A DNA stretch of 64,000 nucleotides from Alitta virens (taxonomy: Eukaryota; Annelida; Polychaeta; Phyllodocida; Nereididae). Shown piece after piece: positions 1 through 8,882 of the stretch. Each line of letters starts with the position of its first letter. Positions within the stretch are counted from its first letter, which is position 1. Below the pieces are notes generated by a model. That model was not told the origin of the DNA and ran no database searches. It saw only the letters and a program-made list of their open reading frames with translations. The stretch is taken from contig OW028584.1 in the NCBI GenBank assembly GCA_932294295.1, positions 10,052,407 through 10,116,406 on the forward strand, read 5' to 3'. The position numbers and the translations under genes were made by a program.

Positions 1-1263
1 CCAGGCGTGCTCCACCAATATCAGCAGTTGCTGGTCTGGTTCCCCAATGATAGCGCCCACTACGTCATCGTGCGTCTGGAATTCACAGCCACCCTGAATG
101 ACGACAGAGACGTCTTTCACTACTTCCAAGACATCGACACCATGGCCAAGCGAAATATCACCTGAATCTGGGTAACAAAGGCGAGACGGTTGTTTCAGAC
201 AACCCCACAGCCAAGTCCAGTCGACTGGACCTTCATGGATCCAGACGCGGCACCCGGATGTGTCTGAGAAGTAACACCTGCCTCAAGTAACTTCTGACAA
301 GCTTGTACAAGCCTGTAACTCTAGCCCGATCCAGTTCTGTGATATATAGTAAATGTAATATAGAGTGCCAGTCAATACGGATGCAAGGTCAACCTATACA
401 GGCTCCTACGGGACCCCCTTGGGGTCTAAGGTGTGCGCCAGTCATTTGTAGCCAAGAACAACCCAGGCGTGCTCCACCAATATCAGCAGTTGCTGGTCTG
501 GTTCCCCAATGATAGCGCCCACTACGTCATCGTGCGTCTGGAATTCACAGCCACCCTGAATGACGACAGAGACGTCTTTCACTACTTCCAAGACATCGAC
601 ACCACGGCCAAGCGAAATATCACCTGAATCTGGGTAACAAAGGCGAGACGGTTGTTTCAGACAACCCCACAGCCAAGTCCAGTCGACTGGACCTTCATGG
701 ATCCAGACGCGGCACCCGGATGTGTCTGAGAAGTGTCACCTGCCTCAAGTAACTTCTGACAAGCTTGTACAAGCCTGTAACTCTAGCCCGATCCAGTTCT
801 GTGATATATAGTTCTAATATAGAGTGCAAGTCAATACGGATGCAAGGTCAACCTATACAGGATCCTCTGGGACCCCTTGGGGTCTAAGGTGTGCGCCAGT
901 CATTTGTAGCCAAGAACAACCCGGGCGTGCTCGACCAAAATCAGCAGTTGCTGGTCTGGTTCCCCAATGATGGCGCCCACTACGTCATCGTGCGTCTGGA
1001 ATTCACAGCCACCCTGAATGATCACAGCGACGTCTTTCACTGCTACAAAGACATCGACACCACGGCCAAGCGAAATGTCACCTGAATCCGGGTAACAAAG
1101 GCGACACTGTTGTTTCAGACAAGTGCCACTCACTCAACCCCACAGTCAAGTCCAGTCGACTGGACCTTCAAGGATCCAGACGCGGCACCCGGATATGTGA
1201 GAGAAATGTCACCTGCCTAAAGTAACTTCTGACAAGTTTGTACAAGCCTGAAACTCTAGCCCG

Positions 1264-1443
1264 ATGCAGCTCTGGCACAACCAGGTCAATTTGGCCACCT
1301 GGTGCAACGGGCTGCGGCGTGTCAGCGCAAGATCACCTGTCCGCACCAGACCAACTGCTGCTGCGGTAACTATACCTCTTCCACTCGTACAACCAGACAA
1401 GGCGGATTCTGGACGAGAGGCTGGCTCCAATAGTGATATATAG
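1264..1443 (+). other. ATG-started 59-codon open frame in M4, probable coding remnant
   Basis: The frame starts at ATG (gatgcagctctgg) and ends at TAG inside gatatatag, almost filling the M4-specific 159-bp segment. The N-terminal part is rich in W, N and H residues and looks like part of a structured protein. The later part is arginine- and proline-rich, as expected of a shifted or non-coding frame. I do not recognise it. It recurs in all M4 copies. Promoter, polyadenylation signal and continuation into flanking DNA are not visible, so I regard it as a remnant. Confidence 0.3.
1275..1433. repeat. 159-bp M4-specific internal segment (first copy)
   Basis: Aligning M4 with M1-M3 shows one block present only in M4, between ctctg and tgatatatag. 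M1, M2 and M3 all share the same clean junction (ttctgtgatatatag), so a single loss before they diverged is simpler than three events. No target-site duplication flanks the block, which argues against a transposon insertion. It contains a 7-bp inverted repeat, accaggt and acctggt (1280-1303, 10-nt spacer). The same block occurs in all 28 M4 copies, at M4 start +51 (or +246 in copies with the 195-bp duplication). Confidence 0.85.
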
Positions 1444-1526
1444 CAAAGCTAATAATGACTGCAAGTCAATACGGATGCAAGGTCAACCTATTCAGGGTCC
1501 TCCGGCACCCCCTTGGGGTCTAAGGT

Positions 1527-1838
1527 GTGCGCCAGTCATTTGTAGCCAAGACCAACCCGGGCGCGCTCGACCAAAATCAGCAGTTGCTAGTCTGGTTCCC
1601 CAATGATGGCGCCCACTACATCATCGTGCGTCTGGAATTCACATCCACCCAGAATGACGACAGCGACGTCTTTCACTGCTACCAAGACATCGAAACCACG
1701 GCCAAGCGAAATGTGACCTTAATCCGGGTAACAAAGGCGAGACTGTTGTTTCAGACAAGTGCCACTCACTCAACCCCACAGCCATGTCCAGTCGACTGGA
1801 CCTTCATGGATCCAGACGCGGCACCCGGATGTGTCTGA
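1527..1838 (+). other. GTG-started 103-codon open frame in M4, probable exon remnant (representative)
   Basis: An open frame follows an in-frame TAA (1521-1523) and runs to TGA. Of its first 64 codons, 47 end in G or C by my count, which resembles real coding sequence. The residues include an alternating hydrophobic run (LLVWFPNDGAHYIIVRLEF) that would suit beta strands. In M1-M3 the same frame stops after 64 codons at TGA where M4 has TTA. M4 and M3 differ by about nine replacement and three silent changes over the shared part, so there is no sign of purifying selection. No ATG, promoter or polyadenylation signal is visible. I do not recognise the family. The frame repeats in every monomer and is not annotated as a gene. 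Confidence 0.4.
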
Positions 1839-1871
1839 GAAGTGTCACCTGCCTAAAGTAACTTCTGACAA

Positions 1872-1883
1872 GCTTGTACAAGC
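1872..1883. repeat. 12-bp palindrome at monomer boundary (representative)
   Basis: gcttgtacaagc is a perfect palindrome overlapping a second one, acaagcttgt (1868-1877). It occurs near the start of every M1, M2 and M3. In M4 one base change (aagttt) breaks both. It sits in the conserved monomer start, where at least one crossover (block 18) has occurred. Confidence 0.75.
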
Positions 1884-1910
1884 CTGTAACTCTAGCCCGA
1901 TGCAGTTCTG

Positions 1911-1936
1911 TGATATATAGTAAATGTAATATAGAG
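1911..1936. other. AT-rich patch with TATATAG core (representative)
   Basis: A short AT-rich run containing gatatatag occurs once in each monomer, in all four types, though the bases after it vary (tagtaaatg, tagttcta, tagcaaag). It resembles a TATA element and could drive satellite transcription, but no other promoter element supports this. It is listed as a landmark only. Confidence 0.3.
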
Positions 1937-2247
1937 TGCCAGTCAATACGGATGCAAGGTCAACCTTTACAGGCTCCTACGGGACCCCCTTGGGGTCTAA
2001 GGTGTGCGCCAGTCATTTGTAGCCAAGAACAACCCAGGCGTGCTCCACCAATATCAGCAGTTGCTGGTCTGGTTCCCCAATGATAGCGCCCACTACGTCA
2101 TCGTGCGTCTGGAATTCACAGCCACCCTGAATGACGACAGAGACGTCTTTCACTACTTCCAAGACATCGACACCATGGCCAAGCGAAATATCACCTGAAT
2201 CTGGGTAACAAAGGCGAGACGGTTGTTTCAGACAACCCCACAGCCAA

Positions 2248-2263
2248 GTCCAGTCGACTGGAC
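2248..2263. repeat. 16-bp perfect palindrome, one per monomer (representative)
   Basis: gtccagtcgactggac is its own reverse complement and includes a SalI site. It is present in M1, M2, M3 and M4, and so recurs through the array at monomer spacing. In M4 it is flanked by ccatg and catgg, which could extend a cruciform with a 4-nt bulge. It may be a protein-binding or cruciform site, but no function is shown by sequence alone. Confidence 0.8.
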
Positions 2264-2321
2264 CTTCATGGATCCAGACGCGGCACCCGGATGTGTCTGA
2301 GAAGTAACACCTGCCTCAAGT

Positions 2322-2783
2322 AACTTCTGACAAGCTTGTACAAGCCTGTAACTCTAGCCCGATCCAGTTCTGTGATATATAGTAAATGTAATATAGAGTG
2401 CCAGTCAATACGGATGCAAGGTCAACCTATACAGGCTCCTACGGGACCCCCTTGGGGTCTAAGGTGTGCGCCAGTCATTTGTAGCCAAGAACAACCCAGG
2501 CGTGCTCCACCAATATCAGCAGTTGCTGGTCTGGTTCCCCAATGATAGCGCCCACTACGTCATCGTGCGTCTGGAATTCACAGCCACCCTGAATGACGAC
2601 AGAGACGTCTTTCACTACTTCCAAGACATCGACACCACGGCCAAGCGAAATATCACCTGAATCTGGGTAACAAAGGCGAGACGGTTGTTTCAGACAACCC
2701 CACAGCCAAGTCCAGTCGACTGGACCTTCATGGATCCAGACGCGGCACCCGGATGTGTCTGAGAAGTGTCACCTGCCTCAAGT
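2322..2783. repeat. Monomer type M2 (462 bp), reference copy
   Basis: M2 is nearly identical to M1 but has gatccag, cctatacag, cacggcc and the tail gaagtgtcacctgcctcaag. Like M1 it lacks the 159-bp and 15-bp segments found in M4. Several 462-bp units elsewhere mix M1 and M2 diagnostic sites (for example 4817-5278, 6850-7311, 7312-7773, 9345-9806), so the two types exchange sequence. Confidence 0.95.
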
Positions 2784-3256
2784 AACTTCTGACAAGCTTG
2801 TACAAGCCTGTAACTCTAGCCCGATCCAGTTCTGTGATATATAGTTCTAATATAGAGTGCAAGTCAATACGGATGCAAGGTCAACCTATACAGGATCCTC
2901 TGGGACCCCTTGGGGTCTAAGGTGTGCGCCAGTCATTTGTAGCCAAGAACAACCCGGGCGTGCTCGACCAAAATCAGCAGTTGCTGGTCTGGTTCCCCAA
3001 TGATGGCGCCCACTACGTCATCGTGCGTCTGGAATTCACAGCCACCCTGAATGATCACAGCGACGTCTTTCACTGCTACAAAGACATCGACACCACGGCC
3101 AAGCGAAATGTCACCTGAATCCGGGTAACAAAGGCGACACTGTTGTTTCAGACAAGTGCCACTCACTCAACCCCACAGTCAAGTCCAGTCGACTGGACCT
3201 TCAAGGATCCAGACGCGGCACCCGGATATGTGAGAGAAATGTCACCTGCCTAAAGT
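2784..3256. repeat. Monomer type M3 (473 bp), reference copy
   Basis: M3 begins like M2 (gatccag) but has tagttctaatatag, which is 3 bp shorter than M1/M2, and gggaccccttgggg with one C fewer. It keeps the 15-bp gtgccactcactcaa segment and ends ggatatgtgagagaaatgtc. It lacks the 159-bp M4 segment. Its GTG-started frame (2924-3118) stops at TGA, as in M1 and M2. The 77-codon frame on the opposite strand (2933-3166) is a shadow of the same region. Confidence 0.95.
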
Positions 3257-3892
3257 AACTTCTGACAAGTTTGTACAAGCCTGAAACTCTAGCCCGATGC
3301 AGCTCTGGCACAACCAGGTCAATTTGGCCACCTGGTGCAACGGGCTGCGGCGTGTCAGCGCAAGATCACCTGTCCGCACCAGACCAACTGCTGCTGCGGT
3401 AACTATACCTCTTCCACGCGTACAACCAGACAAGGCGGATTCTGGACGAGAGGCTGGCTCCAATAGTGATATATAGCAAAGCTAATAATGACTGCAAGTC
3501 AATACGGATGCAAGGTCAACCTATTCAGGGTCCTCCGGCACCCCCTTGGGGTCTAAGGTGTGCGCCAGTCATTTGTAGCCAAGACCAACCCGGGCGCGCT
3601 CGACCAAAATCAGCAGTTGCTAGTCTGGTTCCCCAATGATGGCGCCCACTGCATCATCGTGCGTCTGGAATTCACATCCACCCAGAATGACGACAGCGAC
3701 GTCTTTCACTGCTACCAAGACATCGAAACCACGGCCAAGCGAAATGTGACCTTAATCCGGGTAACAAAGGCGAGACTGTTGTTTCAGACAAGTGCCACTC
3801 ACTCAACCCCACAGCCATGTCCAGTCGACTGGACCTTCATGGATCCAGACGCGGCACCCGGATGTGTCTGAGAAGTGTCACCTGCCTAAAGT
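3257..3892. repeat. Monomer type M4 (636 bp), reference copy
   Basis: M4 is the longest monomer. It starts aagtttgtacaagcctgaa, so the HindIII site is lost, and contains a 159-bp segment (3308-3466) absent from the other types plus the 15-bp gtgccactcactcaa. Its GTG-started frame runs 103 codons (3560-3871) because the TGA that ends the frame in M1-M3 reads TTA here. M4 probably resembles the ancestral, fuller monomer. Confidence 0.95.
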
Positions 3893-6387
3893 AACTTCTG
3901 ACAAGCTTGTACAAGCCTGTAACTCTAGCCCGATGCAGTTCTGTGATATATAGTAAATGTAATATAGAGTGCCAGTCAATACGGATGCAAGGTCAACCTA
4001 TACAGGCTCCTACGGGACCCCCTTGGGGTCTAAGGTGTGCGCCAGTCATTTGTAGCCAAGAACAACCCAGGCGTGCTCCACCAATATCAGCAGTTGCCGG
4101 TCTGCTTCCCCAATGATAGCGCCCACTACGTCATCGTGCGTCTGGAATTCACAGCCACCCTGAATGACGACAGAGACGTCTTTCACTACTTCCAAGACAT
4201 CGACACCATGGCCAAGCGAAATATCACCTGAATCTGGGTAACAAAGGCGAGACGGTTGTTTCAGACAACCCCACAGCCAAGTCCAGTCGACTGGACCTTC
4301 ATGGATCCAGACGCGGCACCCGGATGTGTCTGAGAAGTAACACCTGCCTCAAGTAACTTCTGACAAGCTTGTACAAGCCTGTAACTCTAGCCCGATGCAG
4401 TTCTGTGATATATAGTAAATGTAATATAGAGTGCCAGTCAATACGGATGCAAGGTCAACCTTTACAGGCTCCTACGGGACCCCCTTGGGGTCTAAGGTGT
4501 GCGCCAGTCATTTGTAGCCAAGAACAACCCAGGCGTGCTCCACCAATATCAGCAGTTGCTGGTCTGGTTCCCCAATGATAGCGCCCACTACGTCATCGTG
4601 CGTCTGGAATTCACAGCCACCCTGAATGACGACAGAGACGTCTTTCACTACTTCCAAGACATCGACACCATGGCCAAGCGAAATATCACCTGAATCTGGG
4701 TAACAAAGGCGAGACGGTTGTTTCAGACAACCCCACAGCCAAGTCCAGTCGACTGGACCTTCATGGATCCAGACGCGGCACCCGGATGTGTCTGAGAAGT
4801 AACACCTGCCTCAAGTAACTTCTGACAAGCTTGTACAAGCCTGTAACTCTAGCCCGATGCAGTTCTGTGATATATAGTAAATGTAATATAGAGTGCCAGT
4901 CAATACGGATGCAAGGTCAACCTATACAGGCTCCTACGGGACCCCCTTGGGGTCTAAGGTGTGCGCCAGTCATTTGTAGCCAAGAACAACCCAGGCGTGC
5001 TCCACCAATATCAGCAGTTGCTGGTCTGGTTCCCCAATGATAGCGCCCACTACGTCATCGTGCGTCTGGAATTCACAGCCACCCTGAATGACGACAGAGA
5101 CGTCTTTCACTACTTCCAAGACATCGACACCACGGCCAAGCGAAATATCACCTGAATCTGGGTAACAAAGGCGAGACGGTTGTTTCAGACAACCCCACAG
5201 CCAAGTCCAGTCGACTGGACCTTCATGGATCCAGACGCGGCACCCGGATGTGTCTGAGAAGTGTCACCTGCCTCAAGTAACTTCTGACAAGCTTGTACAA
5301 GCCTGTAACTCTAGCCCGATCCAGTTCTGTGATATATAGTTCTAATATAGAGTGCAAGTCAATACGGATGCAAGGTCAACCTATACAGGATCCTCTGGGA
5401 CCCCTTGGGGTCTAAGGTGTGCGCCAGTCATTTGTAGCCAAGAACAACCCGGGCGTGCTCGACCAAAATCAGCAGTTGCTGGTCTGGTTCCCCAATGATG
5501 GCGCCCACTACGTCATCGTGCGTCTGGAATTCACAGCCACCCTGAATGATCACAGCGACGTCTTTCACTGCTACAAAGACATCGACACCACGGCCAAGCG
5601 AAATGTCACCTGAATCCGGGTAACAAAGGCGACACTGTTGTTTCAGACAAGTGCCACTCACTCAACCCCACAGTCAAGTCCAGTCGACTGGACCTTCAAG
5701 GATCCAGACGCGGCACCCGGATATGTGAGAGAAATGTCACCTGCCTAAAGTAACTTCTGACAAGTTTGTACAAGCCTGAAACTCTAGCCCGATGCAGCTC
5801 TGGCACAACCAGGTCAATTTGGCCACCTGGTGCAACGGGCTGCGGCGTGTCAGCGCAAGATCACCTGTCCGCGCCAGACCAACTGCTGCTGCGGTAACTA
5901 TACGTCTTCCACTCGTACAACCAGACAAGGCGGATTCTGGACGAGAGGCTGGCTCCAATAGTGATATATAGCAAAGCTAATAATGACTGCAAGTCAATAC
6001 GGATGCAAGGTCAACCTATTCAGGGTCCTCCGGCACCCCCTTGGGGTCTAAGGTGTGCGCCAGTCATTTGTAGCCAAGACCAACCCGGGCGCGCTCGACC
6101 AAAATCAGCAGTTGCTAGTCTGGTTCCCCAATGATGGCGCCCACTACGTCATCGTGCGTCTGGAATTCACATCCACCCAGAATGACGACAGCGACGTCTT
6201 TCACTGCTACCAAGACATCGAAACCACGGCCAAGCGAAATGTGACCTTAATCCGGGTAACAAAGGCGAGACTGTTGTTTCAGACAAGTGCCACTCACTCA
6301 ACCCCACAGCCATGTCCAGTCGACTGGACCTTCATGGATCCAGACGCGGCACCCGGATGTGTCTGAGAAGTGTCACCTGCCTAAAGT
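3893..6387. repeat. HOR block 2, 2,495 bp (one extra 462-bp unit)
   Basis: Units are 3893-4354, 4355-4816, 4817-5278, M3 5279-5751 and M4 5752-6387. The first unit has gatgcag with cctatacag and two substitutions (C at 4098 and at 4105). The second is a plain M1. The third has an M1-like gatgcag head and an M2 tail. The M4 has two private changes 31 bp apart (G at 5873 and G at 5904) and the tacgtc allele. Confidence 0.95.
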
Positions 6388-8882
6388 AACTTCTGACAAG
6401 CTTGTACAAGCCTGTAACTCTAGCCCGATGCAGTTCTGTGATATATAGTAAATGTAATATAGAGTGCCAGTCAATACGGATGCAAGGTCAACCTTTACAG
6501 GCTCCTACGGGATCCCCTTGGGGTCTAAGGTGTGCGCCAGTCATTTGTAGCCAAGAACAACCCAGGCGTGCTCCACCAATATCAGCAGTTGCTGGTCTGG
6601 TTCCCCAATGATAGCGCCCACTACGTCATCGTGCGTCTGGAATTCACAGCCACCCTGAATGACGACAGAGACGTCTTTCACTACTTCCAAGACATCGACA
6701 CCATGGCCAAGCGAAATATCACCTGAATCTGGGTAACAAAGGCGAGACGGTTGTTTCAGACAACCCCACAGCCAAGTCCAGTCGACTGGACCTTCATGGA
6801 TCCAGACGCGGCACCCGGATGTGTCTGAGAAGTAACACCTGCCTCAAGTAACTTCTGACAAGCTTGTACAAGCCTGTAACTCTAGCCCGATCCAGTTCTG
6901 TGATATATAGTAAATGTAATATAGAGTGCCAGTCAATACGGATGCAAGGTCAACCTATACAGGCTCCTACGGGACCCCCTTGGGGTCTAAGGTGTGCGCC
7001 AGTCATTTGTAGCCAAGAACAACCCAGGCGTGCTCCACCAATATCAGCAGTTGCTGGTCTGGTTCCCCAATGATAGCGCCCACTACGTCATCGTGCGTCT
7101 GGAATTCACAGCCACCCTGAATGACGACAGAGACGTCTTTCACTACTTCCAAGACATCGACACCATGGCCAAGCGAAATATCACCTGAATCTGGGTAACA
7201 AAGGCGAGACGGTTGTTTCAGACAACCCCACAGCCAAGTCCAGTCGACTGGACCTTCATGGATCCAGACGCGGCACCCGGATGTGTCTGAGAAGTAACAC
7301 CTGCCTCAAGTAACTTCTGACAAGCTTGTACAAGCCTGTAACTCTAGCCCGATGCAGTTCTGTGATATATAGTAAATGTAATATAGAGTGCCAGTCAATA
7401 CGGATGCAAGGTCAACCTATACAGGCTCCTACGGGACCCCCTTGGGGTCTAAGGTGTGCGCCAGTCATTTGTAGCCAAGAACAACCCAGGCGTGCTCCAC
7501 CAATATCAGCAGTTGCTGGTCTGGTTCCCCAATGATAGCGCCCACTACGTCATCGTGCGTCTGGAATTCACAGCCACCCTGAATGACGACAGAGACGTCT
7601 TTCACTACTTCCAAGACATCGACACCACGGCCAAGCGAAATATCACCTGAATCTGGGTAACAAAGGCGAGACGGTTGTTTCAGACAACCCCACAGCCAAG
7701 TCCAGTCGACTGGACCTTCATGGATCCAGACGCGGCACCCGGATGTGTCTGAGAAGTGTCACCTGCCTCAAGTAACTTCTGACAAGCTTGTACAAGCCTG
7801 TAACTCTAGCCCGATCCAGTTCTGTGATATATAGTTCTAATATAGAGTGCAAGTCAATACGGATGCAAGGTCAACCTATACAGGATCCTCTGGGACCCCT
7901 TGGGGTCTAAGGTGTGCGCCAGTCATTTGTAGCCAAGAACAACCCGGGCGTGCTCGACCAAAATCAGCAGTTGCTGGTCTGGTTCCCCAATGATGGCGCC
8001 CACTACGTCATCGTGCGTCTGGAATTCACAGCCACCCTGAATGATCACAGCGACGTCTTTCACTGCTACAAAGACATCGACACCACGGCCAAGCGAAATG
8101 TCACCTGAATCCGGGTAACAAAGGCGACACTGTTGTTTCAGACAAGTGCCACTCACTCAACCCCACAGTCAAGTCCAGTCGACTGGACCTTCAAGGATCC
8201 AGACGCGGCACCCGGATATGTGAGAGAAATGTCACCTGCCTAAAGTAACTTCTGACAAGTTTGTACAAGCCTGAAACTCTAGCCCGATGCAGCTCTGGCA
8301 CAACCAGGTCAATTTGGCCACCTGGTGCAACGGGCTGCGGCGTGTCAGCGCAAGATCACCTGTCCGCACCAGACCAACTGCTGCTGCGGTAACTATACCT
8401 CTTCCACTCGTACAACCAGACAAGGCGGATTCTGGACGAGAGGCTGGCTCCAATAGTGATATATAGCAAAGCTAATAATGACTGCAAGTCAATACGGATG
8501 CAAGGTCAACCTATTCAGGGTCCTCCGGCACCCCCTTGGGGTCTAAGGTGTGCGCCAGTCATTTGTAGCCAAGACCAACCCGGGCGCGCTCGACCAAAAT
8601 CAGCAGTTGCTAGTCTGGTTCCCCAATGATGGCGCCCACTACATCATCGTGCGTCTGGAATTCACATCCACCCAGAATGACGACAGCGACGTCTTTCACT
8701 GCTACCAAGACATCGAAACCACGGCCAAGCGAAATGTGACCTTAATCCGGGTAACAAAGGCGAGACTGTTGTTTCAGACAAGTGCCACTCACTCAACCCC
8801 ACAGCCATGTCCAGTCGACTGGACCTTCATGGATCCAGACGCGGCACCCGGATGTGTCTGAGAAGTGTCACCTGCCTAAAGT
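6388..8882. repeat. HOR block 3, 2,495 bp (one extra 462-bp unit)
   Basis: Units are M1 6388-6849, a chimera with M2 head and M1 tail 6850-7311, a unit with M1-like head and M2 tail 7312-7773, M3 7774-8246 and M4 8247-8882. A rare T at 6513 (gggatcccc) and the M2-head/M1-tail chimera are both shared with block 18 at an offset of 35,283 bp. Confidence 0.95.

Larger units (their letters stand above)
1..1859. repeat. HOR block 0 (left-truncated, canonical order)
   Basis: This block holds a partial M1 (1-288, with the catggcc and taacacc diagnostic sites), M2 (289-750), M3 (751-1223) and M4 (1224-1859). The missing part of M1 lies outside the window. The M4 carries the common alleles cactcg and tacatc. 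It is otherwise like the canonical block that follows. Confidence 0.95.
1860..2321. repeat. Monomer type M1 (462 bp), reference copy
   Basis: M1 is recognised by gatgcag, cctttacag, catggcc and the tail gaagtaacacctgcctcaag. Compared with M4 it lacks a 159-bp internal segment and a further 15 bp (gtgccactcactcaa) in the 3' part. It contains a GTG-started frame of 64 codons (2004-2198), an AT-rich patch at 1911-1936, a 12-bp palindrome at 1872-1883, a short stem-loop at 1983-1997 and a 16-bp palindrome at 2248-2263. It differs from M2 at only a few positions. Confidence 0.95.
1860..3892. repeat. HOR block 1, canonical 2,033 bp (reference copy)
   Basis: This is the first complete block and serves as the reference: M1 1860-2321, M2 2322-2783, M3 2784-3256, M4 3257-3892. 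Its M4 carries the minority alleles cacgcg (near 3417) and ctgcatc (near 3650), which also occur together in blocks 5 and 19-22. Confidence 0.96.

Noticed and set aside
1275..1433. The 159-bp M4 block as a transposon insertion
   Set aside because: No target-site duplication or terminal inverted repeats at its limits; shared loss in the other monomers explains the pattern.
1980..2003. Helitron 3' end (hairpin followed by ctaa)
   Set aside because: The ctaa abuts the stem instead of lying about 10 bases beyond it, no 5' terminus is seen, and the motif falls inside the monomer.
1860..3892. CENP-B box
   Set aside because: I found no match to the essential spaced ttcg, a and cggg bases in either orientation.
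1860..3892. Hammerhead ribozyme, as in some satellites and retrozymes
   Set aside because: gcgaaa-like text occurs but no ctganga core is paired with it at suitable spacing.
1860..3892. tRNA-, 5S- or rRNA-derived repeat
   Set aside because: No convincing internal promoter boxes, cloverleaf or recognisable rRNA sequence in the monomer.
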